Shown here one piece after another: positions 1 to 7,484 of a stretch of 10,310 nucleotides of DNA. Source of the stretch: Clostridia bacterium (lineage in GTDB: Bacteria > Bacillota > Clostridia > Oscillospirales > Acutalibacteraceae). The position numbers and the translations under genes were made by a program. How positions within the stretch are numbered: the first letter of the stretch is position 1; each line of letters opens with the position of its first letter. Below the pieces are notes generated by a model. The model saw only the letters and a program-made list of their open reading frames with translations. It searched no databases and was not told the origin of the DNA. The stretch lies in assembly GCA_030536195.1 (NCBI GenBank), contig JAUNQL010000027.1, positions 1 through 10,310 on the forward strand. Direction: 5' to 3'.

Positions 1-714
1 GAGTGTAAGTGATGGATTCAAGAGACCCTTGATGAGGTTTGTAAGTGCACAACAATCAAGTGAACCGAAGTCAATAGCGATTGGAAGGAGTGCAGCGCCG
101 CCACCGATTACTGCTGGAATAGCAATACCGAACTTAGCGAACAAGCTTGCAAGATCCATTGAACCATCAACAAGGCCAAGTACAACCTTCATGAGGCCAA
201 GGAAGTCAGCTGCGTTGCAGCACTTGCAAAGGTCACAGTCATCGAAGATTGTGTTTACTACCTTGAGAAGGTCAGCTGCGCAAAGACCAGAACCAGCGAA
301 TCCCTTGAGCATAGCGATAAGAGCATCGCGGTTGATTGCTGCAGGAACCTTAGCTGCCTTGATGAGAGCGTCAGCGATATCACAGATAGCTGGAGCATCA
401 CAAACCTTAAGGTCTGTGATGAGGTGGATAGCATCAACGAAATCATCAACGCCGATGCCAGCCTTAGCGAGACACTTGATACCATCAATGGCAAGGTCTA
501 CTTCACAGCCAAGTAATTTGTTGGCACCCTTGATAGCTGTCTTAGCGAGTCCACCGCCAATTGGGCCATCAGTTACTTTTAAGTCTGTCAAAATGTGTAC
601 AACGTCAACGATAGCAGCGATTGCTGAGTAAGCAGAAGCTGTTGTAGCAAACATGCTGATTGACATTGTAAGAACGAGTACGAGAGCAATGATTTTTGTA
701 ATCATCTTTTTCAT
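1..714 (-). CDS. Exported Cys-rich repeat protein of unknown function (3' end outside window)
   Basis: The frame is open from the ATG at 714 to the window edge: 238 codons with no stop, so the C-terminus is missing. I do not recognise the family. A Sec signal peptide is clear: a KKMITK start, a hydrophobic core at about residues 7-23 and a likely cleavage after ATTASA (residue 28). The mature part is rich in Ala, Leu, Ile, Asp and Lys and looks helical. It has 11 Cys (70, 81, 105, 111, 145, 160, 163, 165, 166, 221, 222), including a CxxCxCC cluster. It contains an internal repeat of about 57 residues: HILTDLKVTDGP (from 40) recurs as HLITDLKVCDAP (from 97), with weaker third and fourth copies near 150 and 205. 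A strong RBS (GGGGAGGA, 722-729) lies 7 nt before the ATG. Codon use is strongly biased (GCT, ATC, AAG, CTT), which suggests high expression. It is separated from the next gene by a terminator, so it is probably transcribed alone. The reading frame is secure; the function is unknown. Confidence 0.88.
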   Translation of the reverse strand, partial: MKKMITKIIALVLVLTMSISMFATTASAYSAIAAIVDVVHILTDLKVTDGPIGGGLAKTAIKGANKLLGCEVDLAIDGIKCLAKAGIGVDDFVDAIHLITDLKVCDAPAICDIADALIKAAKVPAAINRDALIAMLKGFAGSGLCAADLLKVVNTIFDDCDLCKCCNAADFLGLMKVVLGLVDGSMDLASLFAKFGIAIPAVIGGGAALLPIAIDFGSLDCCALTNLIKGLLNPSLTL

Positions 715-869
715 CGTGTGTTCCTCCCCTTTATTTTTTGAATAATTATTAGAACGCTTGCTAGTATAAACGGCATTTTTTAACAAAGTGTGAATTACTT
801 AATAATTTAGAAAGATTCGTAGGCTTGCATATTATTATCTAAAATGTTTAAAAAAATTGTGCAAAATGA
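715..869 (-). promoter_or_regulatory. Upstream region of the exported repeat protein, candidate promoter
   Basis: This A/T-rich gap lies between the leftward terminator and the exported-protein gene, so it should hold that gene's promoter. On the minus strand a TATACT at 763-768 is the best -10 candidate, about 48 nt before the start codon. The best -35-like hexamer, TTCACA at 789-794, is 20 nt away, which is too far for a good match. The existence of a promoter is inferred from layout; the exact boxes are uncertain. No riboswitch-like structure was seen. Confidence 0.35.
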
Positions 870-904
870 CAACAAAAGCACCACTGATAATATCTCAGTG
901 GTGC
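870..904 (-). terminator. Rho-independent terminator of the dtd-to-MBL gene cluster
   Basis: A perfect 10-bp inverted repeat (GCACCACTGA at 878-887, TCAGTGGTGC at 895-904) encloses a 7-nt loop. Read leftward it is followed by TTTTGTTGT, a usable U-tract. It lies about 105 nt past the stop codon of the MBL-fold gene and before the promoter region of the exported protein. It therefore separates the two transcription units. On the plus strand the hairpin is followed by mixed A/T sequence, so it fits leftward termination best. Confidence 0.85.
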
Positions 905-1008
905 CGAATATAATATATATATATATATTCATTTAGTTTAAGACATACTTATTTTATAATTTCGAACAATAGTCTTTTTTTATTCACAATAAATTAATTA
1001 TTTGTCTA
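905..1008. other. A/T-rich spacer with (AT)8 tract
   Basis: This is the untranslated stretch between the stop of the MBL-fold gene and its terminator hairpin. It is almost all A and T and contains an uninterrupted (AT)8 run at 913-928. No open frame, second hairpin or promoter of note was seen. Confidence 0.6.
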
Positions 1009-1995
1009 TCAATTATACCCTTTTCCCTTTATTGCGTTCCAGCGGGTTTCCTTTGAACGCTTATTAGCTTTTGGACCGTAGTAAACTATCAAAAGCTTCT
1101 TGGCCTTTGAAGCCCTGAACTTGATTGGCTTATGAAAATCATTGCCATAGCAAACTGCAAGATAGAGTTCAGACTTGAACTCACTTGCATAGTCAAAATC
1201 AAGCGCGCGTGGGAAGTAAGAACAATAAACTTTCTTGCCCTCAAGAGATTTGAGGAGTTCCTCAACCGCCTCAATATATTTGTTGAGTGGGAGCGCCGTA
1301 GGGAGGAGCTCTATGCCAAGTGGCGTAACTACGTCGCCTACAATAGCAAGTTTGTTACTCTCGTCTATAAAGCAAATGCTGCCACGAGTGTGCGACGGAG
1401 TTGCAACAATCTTGATAGTGCGGCCACCAAGGTCAAAGCCATGTTCGAGTTCTGACTTAGTCAGAGGGACGAACGTCGGCTCACGTTCAGTGTCGTGGCC
1501 CGCACGACCTGTGTATGAAACCACACGTCTTGCAAATTTATTAAATGATTTGGCTATTTTCAAATCATCCTTGGCAATCTTGACCTCATCGAATTGACCC
1601 GCTCCACCAACGGCGCCAAAGTGGCCGTGTGTGCAAACAACGATGAGTGGCTTATCGGTAAGTTCCTTAACCCTGTCCATAAGGCTGCCAATACCAAGAC
1701 CTGTATCAACAAGCAAAGCCTTGTGCTTACCGATGAAGAGATATGCTTGGAACACATAATCAACCGATAATCTGTATGTGTTATCAGCTATCTTATATGA
1801 TGTGCTAAACTCTGTTACCTTATCACGAAGTTTCTTAGAAGTAGCGACTTTCTTAGCGCCCTTCTTAACAGCACTTACAGCCGCATTCTTGGTGTCAGTC
1901 TTGAGTTTTGCCTTTTTAGTTGTGTACCACTCAGGTGGCGATGGCCAGTCGGCATTCGCCCATGAGCGATCAAAATCTATATTTGGCTTCTTCAT
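1009..1995 (-). CDS. MBL-fold protein with degenerate metal-binding site and Lys-rich N-terminal extension
   Basis: The protein has 328 residues. The first ~65 residues are an extension rich in Lys and Ala (about 25-62), followed by a metallo-beta-lactamase fold. Seen: the LLVDTGLG strand with Asp97, a CTHGH motif at 121-125, SHTRGS at 201-206 and the GD pair at 220-221. The usual HxHxDH signature reads HGHFGA, so the Asp and the third His are absent. The position where a terminal His is normally found (around YCSYFP, 257-262) also has none. His123, His125, His202 and Asp221 remain. Active family members are hydrolases or oxidoreductases that need two metals, so I infer altered, one-metal or lost activity. 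Start choice: the frame is open to an upstream ATG at 2085, but that overlaps rmlB by 83 nt. The ATG at 1995 has AGGTG at 2000-2004 overlapping the rmlB stop and a 7-nt gap, so I chose it. Last gene of the cluster. Confidence 0.85.
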   Translation of the reverse strand: MKKPNIDFDRSWANADWPSPPEWYTTKKAKLKTDTKNAAVSAVKKGAKKVATSKKLRDKVTEFSTSYKIADNTYRLSVDYVFQAYLFIGKHKALLVDTGLGIGSLMDRVKELTDKPLIVVCTHGHFGAVGGAGQFDEVKIAKDDLKIAKSFNKFARRVVSYTGRAGHDTEREPTFVPLTKSELEHGFDLGGRTIKIVATPSHTRGSICFIDESNKLAIVGDVVTPLGIELLPTALPLNKYIEAVEELLKSLEGKKVYCSYFPRALDFDYASEFKSELYLAVCYGNDFHKPIKFRASKAKKLLIVYYGPKANKRSKETRWNAIKGKGYN

Positions 1996-2002
1996 ATTAC
2001 AC

Positions 2003-3031
2003 CTAATCTTTATATCCAATAATTCTTCTGTAGTTATTGAGGTATTCACCACTGATGATATCCTTCCACCACTTTTGGTTTTCAAGATACCACTTAACAG
2101 TCTCCTCTATTCCATCATCGAACTTGGTCTCTGGAGTCCAGCCGAGTTCACGCTCAATCTTGGATGCATCAATTGCATATCTAAGATCGTGGCCCGGTCT
2201 GTCAGTTACATATTCAATCAAATCATCAGACTTGCCAAGTGCGCGAAGTACAGTTTTTACAACATCAATATTGGCACGCTCGTTGTGACCACCGATGTTG
2301 TATACTTCTCCAACAGTACCCTTGTGAATGATAAGGTCGATTGCCTTGCAGTGGTCAAGTACGTGAAGCCAGTCACGTACATTGAGACCCTCACCATAAA
2401 CAGGCACCTTCTCATCATTCATTGCCTTGGAAATCATAAGTGGGATGAGCTTTTCAGGATACTGAAAACGACCGTAGTTGTTTGAGCAACGTGAGATAGT
2501 TACAGGCACGCCATAGGTCCTGTAATAAGCAAGGCAGAGCAAATCAGCCGATGCCTTAGAAGTTGAATATGGTGATGATGTATGGATAGGTGTGTCCTCT
2601 GTAAAGAAGAGGTCAGGCCTATCAAGTGGAAGGTCACCATACACCTCATCAGTTGACACCTGATGAAAACGCTTACCGTTACCAAACTTGCGGAAGGCAT
2701 CAAGCAGTACGCTTGTGCCGATGAAGTTTGTCATGAGGAAAGCTTCAGGTGAATCAATTGATCTGTCAACATGTGACTCAGCTGCAAAGTTTACAACTAT
2801 GTCGATGTCCTCATTATCAAAAAGTCTGTACATCATAGCTCTGTCTGTGATGTCAGCCTTGAAAAATCTAAAGCGAGGATTTGAAATTAGTGGCTCGAGT
2901 GTTGCGAGGTTGCCCGCATACGAGAGGCTGTCGACACAGAGGATTTCAACATCCTTGTGCGCATCAAGCATGTAGTAAATGAAGTTACTACCAATGAAGC
3001 CCGCTCCACCAGTAACTAGTATCTTTTCCAT
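2003..3031 (-). CDS. rmlB: dTDP-glucose 4,6-dehydratase
   Basis: RmlB (RfbB) converts dTDP-D-glucose to dTDP-4-keto-6-deoxy-D-glucose using tightly bound NAD+, the second step of dTDP-L-rhamnose and related sugar synthesis, in the cytoplasm. The 342-residue length is normal. Seen: Rossmann motif GGAGFIGSN (8-16), DSLSYAGNL (34-42), NFAAESHVDRS (81-91), the catalytic triplet Thr127-Asp128-Glu129 in STDEVYGD, the YxxxK pair Tyr155/Lys159, SNNYGRFQYPEKLIP (183-197) and VYGEGLNVRDWLHV (211-224). These are typical of RmlB rather than of UDP-glucose 4-epimerase. The ATG follows the tsaD stop by 2 nt, with GAGGAG inside the tsaD end as RBS. No rmlA, rmlC or rmlD lies in the window, so the partner enzymes must be encoded elsewhere. 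Cluster membership suggests constitutive expression. Confidence 0.96.
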   Translation of the reverse strand: MEKILVTGGAGFIGSNFIYYMLDAHKDVEILCVDSLSYAGNLATLEPLISNPRFRFFKADITDRAMMYRLFDNEDIDIVVNFAAESHVDRSIDSPEAFLMTNFIGTSVLLDAFRKFGNGKRFHQVSTDEVYGDLPLDRPDLFFTEDTPIHTSSPYSTSKASADLLCLAYYRTYGVPVTISRCSNNYGRFQYPEKLIPLMISKAMNDEKVPVYGEGLNVRDWLHVLDHCKAIDLIIHKGTVGEVYNIGGHNERANIDVVKTVLRALGKSDDLIEYVTDRPGHDLRYAIDASKIERELGWTPETKFDDGIEETVKWYLENQKWWKDIISGEYLNNYRRIIGYKD

Positions 3032-3033
3032 AA

Positions 3034-4047
3034 TTAAAACTCCTCATCAATTGGCATTGTTGCGCGGGCATTAAGGTCCAACGATGCCCTGCGGCCTGCC
3101 ATATACTCATAGTATCCTTGCGCGCCAACCATGGCCGCATTATCTCCACACAGTTTTAGCTCTGGCATGAAAAGTTCAAAGCCATTCCTCTTGCAGCACT
3201 CGTCCATCCTAGCGCGAAGCACAGAATTGGCAGACACGCCACCTGCTAAAACTATCTTATTATAACCAAATTCCTTTGCAGCCTTTTCCGTGTTCTCAAC
3301 GAGACAAGTCACGACTGCATTGATAACGGATGCGCCCATATCGGCAACATCCACTGTCTCACCCTTTTGCTCACAGTTGTGAACTGTGTTGATAACAAAT
3401 GTCTTAAGTCCAGAAAAACTGAAGTCATAAGGTGAACCCTCAACACGTGGGTGTGGCATCTTGTATGCGAGAGGGTTACCATTTTTGGCCTCTCTATCCA
3501 AATTCAAGCCACCTGGGTATGGAAGTCCCAAAGTACGAGCAGATTTGTCCATGCACTCACCTGCCGCGTCATCCCTTGTGCAACCGATAACATTGTACTC
3601 GGTATATGACTTCACCTCAACAAGGTGAGTGTGACCACCAGAGACAACCAATGCTAAGAAAGGTGGTTTCAAGTCAGTGGACGTAATATAGTTAGATGCA
3701 ATGTGAGAGCGAAGGTGGTGAACTGGTACAAGTGGCTTATCGTACTTGAGTGCCAAACCCTTGGCAAAGTTGACACCGACAAGCAATGCACCGATAAGAC
3801 CAGGCGCTGCCGTTACAGCGATTGCCTCAATGTCATCCATTGTGCAACCGGCATCAGTTAGTGCTTGCGCCGTAATCTTAGATATGGCTTCAGCGTGCCT
3901 GCGAGATGCTATCTCGGGCACTACTCCGCCATATAGTTTGTGTTCTTCAACCTGGGACGCTATAACGGATGACAGTACTACCCTGCCATCCTCTACGACA
4001 GCTGTCGCTGTCTCGTCACAGGAACTCTCAATTGCAAGAATCTTCAT
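3034..4047 (-). CDS. tsaD: tRNA N6-adenosine threonylcarbamoyltransferase TsaD
   Basis: TsaD (Kae1/YgjD family) transfers the threonylcarbamoyl group from TC-AMP to A37 of ANN-decoding tRNAs, working with TsaB and TsaE. The 337-residue length is typical. Seen: AIESSCDET (5-13) at the start of the ASKHA fold, the metal-binding HHLRSH with His111 and His115, VSGGHTHLV (135-143), the AAGECMDKSARTLGLPYPGG stretch (161-180), SFSGLKT (210-216), LAGGVSANS (267-275) and CGDN with metal ligand Asp302 near the C-terminus. The ATG follows the rimI TAG with no gap, and GAGG just upstream in rimI serves as RBS, so the two are translationally linked. The rimI-tsaD pairing is common in bacteria and often includes tsaB and tsaE, which are not in this window. 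Confidence 0.97.
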   Translation of the reverse strand: MKILAIESSCDETATAVVEDGRVVLSSVIASQVEEHKLYGGVVPEIASRRHAEAISKITAQALTDAGCTMDDIEAIAVTAAPGLIGALLVGVNFAKGLALKYDKPLVPVHHLRSHIASNYITSTDLKPPFLALVVSGGHTHLVEVKSYTEYNVIGCTRDDAAGECMDKSARTLGLPYPGGLNLDREAKNGNPLAYKMPHPRVEGSPYDFSFSGLKTFVINTVHNCEQKGETVDVADMGASVINAVVTCLVENTEKAAKEFGYNKIVLAGGVSANSVLRARMDECCKRNGFELFMPELKLCGDNAAMVGAQGYYEYMAGRRASLDLNARATMPIDEEF

Positions 4048-4485
4048 CTAAAACCTCTTAGTCATGATGAGGGCATCCTCATCAGGATCCCTATAAAATT
4101 TTGGCCTGATTCCATCGGATTCAAAGCCATATTTCTTGTAGATATTGATAGCTTCCGTATTGGAAAGCCTAACCTCAAGTGTGATAAAAGTTGCGTGATT
4201 TGCCTTGGCATTCTCAGTTGCACGCTCGACAAGTGCACTACCAACGCCCTGTTTGCGATACTCCGGCAACACTGCAACGTTGGTGACAAAGCACTCGTCG
4301 CGCACCATGTATGTGCCGATGTAGCCAATGACATCACCCGAGTCGTCAAGGGCAACAAAGAAATATGCGTCAGGATTGTTGAAGTTTGACTCTATACCCT
4401 CCCTGTTCCAAGGGTGAGCAAAGCACACCTCTTCAACAGCCACAACTGCATCGATATGAATTGATGATAGCGATACTATTCTCAT
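4048..4485 (-). CDS. rimI: Ribosomal protein S18-alanine N-acetyltransferase-like GNAT
   Basis: This 145-residue protein is a single GNAT domain. The RimI family acetylates the N-terminal alanine of ribosomal protein S18 using acetyl-CoA. Seen: the acetyl-CoA loop RKQGVG (77-82) within motif A (VAVLPEYRKQGVGSALVERA, 70-89), the LEVR segment with the likely catalytic Glu104, SNTEAINIYKKYGF (108-121), and the C-terminal Tyr131 region preceding ALIMTK. This spacing matches RimI rather than a generic GNAT. The start codon overlaps the polA stop by one base (TAATG), and tsaD follows directly. Position beside tsaD strongly supports the RimI assignment. Substrate identity rests on family and context, not on direct evidence. 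Confidence 0.93.
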   Translation of the reverse strand: MRIVSLSSIHIDAVVAVEEVCFAHPWNREGIESNFNNPDAYFFVALDDSGDVIGYIGTYMVRDECFVTNVAVLPEYRKQGVGSALVERATENAKANHATFITLEVRLSNTEAINIYKKYGFESDGIRPKFYRDPDEDALIMTKRF

Positions 4486-6920
4486 TAGCCTTTTGCCTCA
4501 TACCAGGATTTGCCAATGTGCGCATCTGACAGGAGCTTGACCTTGAGCGCACATGCATTTTCCATCTCTTCCTTGACTATCTCGCAGACCTTGTCAGCCA
4601 CATCATCACGCGCCTCCACGATGAGTTCATCGTGAACCTGCATGATGAGCTTTGCATCAAGGTCCTCTGCGATGAGGCGATTGTACACCTTGATCATCGC
4701 AATCTTGATGATATCAGCTGCGGTGCCTTGGATAGGAGCGTTTCTTGCGACACGCTCACCAAAGGCACGAAGCATATGATTCGAGGAAGTGAGCTCTGGC
4801 AAATAGCGGCGACGCTCATAGAGCGTCTTAACATAGCCATTTGCTTTCGCTTCCTCGATAACGTTCTTCATATAGCTGTCTACGCCTGAGAAATTCTCAA
4901 GGTAGCCAGCGATATAGTCCTGCGCCTCCGCTCTCGTTACGCCAATGTCCTTAGCAAGCGAGAAGGCGCCAATACCATAGACGATGCCAAAGTTAACGGC
5001 CTTTGACCTGCTCCTCATCACAGGTGTAACCTCTGAGAGAGGTACCTTGAACACCTGAGACGCAGTTACCCTGTGGATATCCTCGCCACTCTCAAATGCC
5101 TTGATCATATTGGCATCGTCTGCCATATGAGCAAGTACACGAAGTTCAATCTGAGAGTAGTCGGCATCTATCAATGTATAGCCATCCTTGGCAACGAAAA
5201 ACTTGCGAAGTTCTGAGCCAAGTGGCTTCCTAACTGGTATGTTCTGGAGATTTGGTTCAGTTGATGAAATTCGACCTGTCCTTGTCTCCTTCTGGTTGAG
5301 TGTCGAGTGAATCCTGCCATCCTCTGCGATGCACGCAACAAGGCCATCACAATACGTTGACTTGAGCTTTTGTACCATACGGTACTCAAGGATATCAGCA
5401 ACTACTGGATACTCAAGTGCGAGTTCCTCCAAGACATCTGCAGATGTCGAGTAACCGCTCTTGGTCTTCTTCTTAGCAGGAAGACCCATCTTTTCAAAAA
5501 GAGCCTCACCGAGCTGCTTTGGAGAGTTTAAGTTAAACTCAAAGCCACACTCATCATATATCTTGCGTGTCATCTCATCGACACGCGCACCGATTACTTC
5601 ACCAAATTCCAAGAGTCCTGCCTTATCAACATAGAAGCCAACGTGCTCCATTGATGCCAAAACCTCAGCAAGTGAAATCTCAAGTGCTAACAAATCAGCC
5701 TGATTGTTGTTATCAATCTGTGCCATCAACTTCTCGATGAGCACATCGTATGAACCACATGAATATTCAAGAAGCAAACGCTCTACACTGTAGTCGTTTG
5801 CAGATGGATTCAAAATATATGCTGCAAGGGATGCATCAAAAACTATGCCTAAAACTGAGAATCCCTTCTTAAATCCATAGGCATAGACAGACTTGGAATC
5901 AGCCACATATTTCTTGATTCTACTATCTTTGAGGGCATCTGAAACCGAATCATATACAGCCTCGGAATCGACAGAAATATACAAATCACCCTTATCTGTA
6001 AAGTAATACTCCTTTACAGATTCCTGATTTACCTCAATTTTCTTCTCTTCTTCGACGCGAAGACCTAGCGCGTCAATCATTTTAAACATCTCGAGAGATG
6101 CCAAAAGGCGCGCAGCTGCGTCCTTGTCGCCCTCACCAATCAGATATGATGAAAGGTTAGTATCAACTGGTGTCTCAAGACAGATTGTGCCAAGAGTACG
6201 TGAGAGATAAGCGTTATCCTTATCTGCCTCAAGTTTCTGCTTAACGCCTGGCTTGATATCAAGAGACTCCAAATTCTCATAGATATTGTCAATGCTCTCA
6301 AAGCGAGCAATCAGATCCTGTGCTGTCTTCTCCCCGACGCCTGCAACACCTGGGATGCAGTCAGAGGCGTCGCCTTGTAGCGCCTTGATGTCAATCATCT
6401 GGAGCGGAGAGACGCCGTATGTCTCCCTGATGTAATCAGGGGTACAACGTGTAACTGTTGTCTTGCCCATCTTGGTAGATGGCAAAAGTACAGTTACGTT
6501 GTCACGGACAAGCTGGAAGCTGTCCCTATCGCCTGTTGCGATAAAGCACTCATCATCCTCACCACAGGCGTGTGAGAGTGTACCGAGGATGTCATCAGCC
6601 TCATAGCCCTCAAGTTCAACACACTTGTAACCAAGGAGTCCTAAAAGTTCCTTAAGTGTTGGCATCTGCTCAGCAAGCTCAGGTGGCATGCCGTGCCTGT
6701 TTGACTTGTATCCCTCATACATCTTGTGACGGAATGTTGGAGCGCGCAAGTCAAAAGCTATTGCTACTGCATCAGGATTTGTCTCTGCCTTAACTTTTTC
6801 AAGTATAGACAAAAAGCCATAGATACCATTAGTAAACCTACCATCCTTAGTGGTAAGCAACTTAATACCGTAAAATGCACGGTTCACTATGCTGTTTCCG
6901 TCAACAACTAAAAGCTTCAT
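4485..6920 (-). CDS. polA: DNA polymerase I without a functional-looking proofreading domain
   Basis: PolI fills gaps, removes Okazaki primers and acts in repair. The 811 residues are short compared with the ~880-930 of most family members. The N-terminal 5'-3' exonuclease/flap domain (about 1-290) is complete: LLVVDGNS (3-10), YEADDILGTL (106-115), ATGDRDSFQL (128-137), LQGDASDCIPGVAGVGEKTA (181-200). The central region (about 300-425) is a shrunken 3'-5' exonuclease domain: FDASLAAYIL (361-370) survives, but no DxE motif and no YxxxD motif are visible. The polymerase domain is intact: motif A DADYSQIELR (585-594), motif B RSKAVNFGIVYG (638-649), motif C QVHDELI (761-767). So polymerase and flap nuclease should work and proofreading should not, as in Bacillus-type PolI. 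The start has GGAGG 6 nt upstream. Its 42-nt upstream gap holds a possible promoter. Confidence 0.97.
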   Translation of the reverse strand: MKLLVVDGNSIVNRAFYGIKLLTTKDGRFTNGIYGFLSILEKVKAETNPDAVAIAFDLRAPTFRHKMYEGYKSNRHGMPPELAEQMPTLKELLGLLGYKCVELEGYEADDILGTLSHACGEDDECFIATGDRDSFQLVRDNVTVLLPSTKMGKTTVTRCTPDYIRETYGVSPLQMIDIKALQGDASDCIPGVAGVGEKTAQDLIARFESIDNIYENLESLDIKPGVKQKLEADKDNAYLSRTLGTICLETPVDTNLSSYLIGEGDKDAAARLLASLEMFKMIDALGLRVEEEKKIEVNQESVKEYYFTDKGDLYISVDSEAVYDSVSDALKDSRIKKYVADSKSVYAYGFKKGFSVLGIVFDASLAAYILNPSANDYSVERLLLEYSCGSYDVLIEKLMAQIDNNNQADLLALEISLAEVLASMEHVGFYVDKAGLLEFGEVIGARVDEMTRKIYDECGFEFNLNSPKQLGEALFEKMGLPAKKKTKSGYSTSADVLEELALEYPVVADILEYRMVQKLKSTYCDGLVACIAEDGRIHSTLNQKETRTGRISSTEPNLQNIPVRKPLGSELRKFFVAKDGYTLIDADYSQIELRVLAHMADDANMIKAFESGEDIHRVTASQVFKVPLSEVTPVMRSRSKAVNFGIVYGIGAFSLAKDIGVTRAEAQDYIAGYLENFSGVDSYMKNVIEEAKANGYVKTLYERRRYLPELTSSNHMLRAFGERVARNAPIQGTAADIIKIAMIKVYNRLIAEDLDAKLIMQVHDELIVEARDDVADKVCEIVKEEMENACALKVKLLSDAHIGKSWYEAKG

Positions 6921-6946
6921 AATACGCCTCCAAGATATAACAATTC

Positions 6947-6955
6947 ATTATAACA
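6947..6955 (-). promoter_or_regulatory. Candidate extended -10 promoter in front of polA
   Basis: Read leftward the sequence is TGTTATAAT, a perfect TATAAT at 6947-6952 with the TG of an extended -10 one base before it. It sits in the 42-nt gap between dtd and polA, about 26 nt before the polA ATG, giving a leader of about 20 nt. The -35 region overlaps the end of dtd and is weak (TTTAAG at 17 bp). An extended -10 can work without a good -35. It could give polA and downstream genes extra transcription beyond the dtd promoter. Confidence 0.5.
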
Positions 6956-6962
6956 CAAATCG

Positions 6963-7415
6963 TTATATACTTAAATCTCTGCTATCTAAGATTATTGTGA
7001 AAGGACCATCATTTAAGAGAGACACCTTCATGTCTGCTCCAAAGCTACCAGTTTCAACCTTTGGAACTACCTTTTTGCATTCAGAAATTATGTATTCATA
7101 CATCTCATTTGCAAAGTCAGGAGCGCCAGCCTCAATAAATGAAGGTCTAAAGCCCTTCTTGCAATTGGCATACAAAGTAAACTGTGATATCAAAAGAAGA
7201 GATCCGCCAACTTGATCAAGAGACAAATTAGTTTTGCCCTCACTATCTTCAAAGATACGGAGACCTGTCATTTTATGTATCATCTTATCAGCAATTTCCT
7301 TGGTATCGTCATCGGCTACGCCGATTAAAACCAAAAAACCTTTATCAATTGCACCTATTACTTCACCATCAACTGTAACAGAAGCAGAAGTAACTCGCTG
7401 AATAACAAATTTCAT
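6963..7415 (-). CDS. dtd: D-aminoacyl-tRNA deacylase
   Basis: Dtd hydrolyses D-aminoacyl-tRNAs (and glycyl-tRNA-Ala), freeing the tRNA and keeping D-amino acids out of proteins; it acts in the cytoplasm as a homodimer. The 150-residue length is typical. Seen: the [17 protein letters not shown] start, the SQFTLYA motif (77-83) with the key Thr80, and NDGPFT (135-140) carrying the Gly-cisPro pair Gly137-Pro138 that screens chirality. Both signature motifs are intact. The start is supported by AAGGAGAG about 6 nt upstream. It is the first gene of the leftward cluster and has its own promoter next to the divergent nitroreductase gene. Confidence 0.97.
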   Translation of the reverse strand: MKFVIQRVTSASVTVDGEVIGAIDKGFLVLIGVADDDTKEIADKMIHKMTGLRIFEDSEGKTNLSLDQVGGSLLLISQFTLYANCKKGFRPSFIEAGAPDFANEMYEYIISECKKVVPKVETGSFGADMKVSLLNDGPFTIILDSRDLSI

Positions 7416-7440
7416 ACTATCTCTCCTTTATATAGGTGAC

Positions 7441-7449
7441 ATTATAACA
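7441..7449 (-). promoter_or_regulatory. Extended -10 promoter for dtd and the leftward cluster
   Basis: Read leftward: TGTTATAAT, with a perfect TATAAT at 7441-7446 and TG one base upstream. The start of transcription would fall near 7434, giving a leader of about 19 nt that includes the AAGGAGAG ribosome binding site. The -35 position at 17 bp (TTTTTA) is poor, as is common for extended -10 promoters. It lies back to back with the rightward promoter at 7456-7484, so the two could influence each other. Confidence 0.6.
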
Positions 7450-7455
7450 TATACA

Positions 7456-7484
7456 TTGACATTTAAAAATTGATTTTTTAAACT
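7456..7484 (+). promoter_or_regulatory. Promoter of the nitroreductase-fold gene
   Basis: A perfect TTGACA (7456-7461) is followed by a 17-bp spacer and TAAACT (7479-7484), four of six matches to TATAAT. Transcription would begin near 7491, at the very base where the AGAGGTG ribosome binding site starts, giving a leader of only about 14 nt before the ATG at 7505. This is a housekeeping sigma-A type arrangement. Confidence 0.65.

Noticed and set aside
29..631. Plus-strand open frame of 200 codons
   Set aside because: It is antisense to the exported protein gene, which has an RBS, signal peptide and internal repeats. The frame stays open because of that gene's biased codons.
913..928. (AT)8 run as a functional repeat or origin element
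   Set aside because: A short simple-sequence tract in an untranslated A/T-rich spacer, with no associated DnaA boxes or repeats.
1996..2085. Longer N-terminus for the MBL-fold protein (ATG at 2085)
   Set aside because: It would overlap rmlB by 83 nt, has no RBS and adds 30 residues without family character.
1778..2485. Plus-strand open frame of 235 codons
   Set aside because: Antisense across rmlB and the MBL gene, with no RBS and no recognisable protein features.
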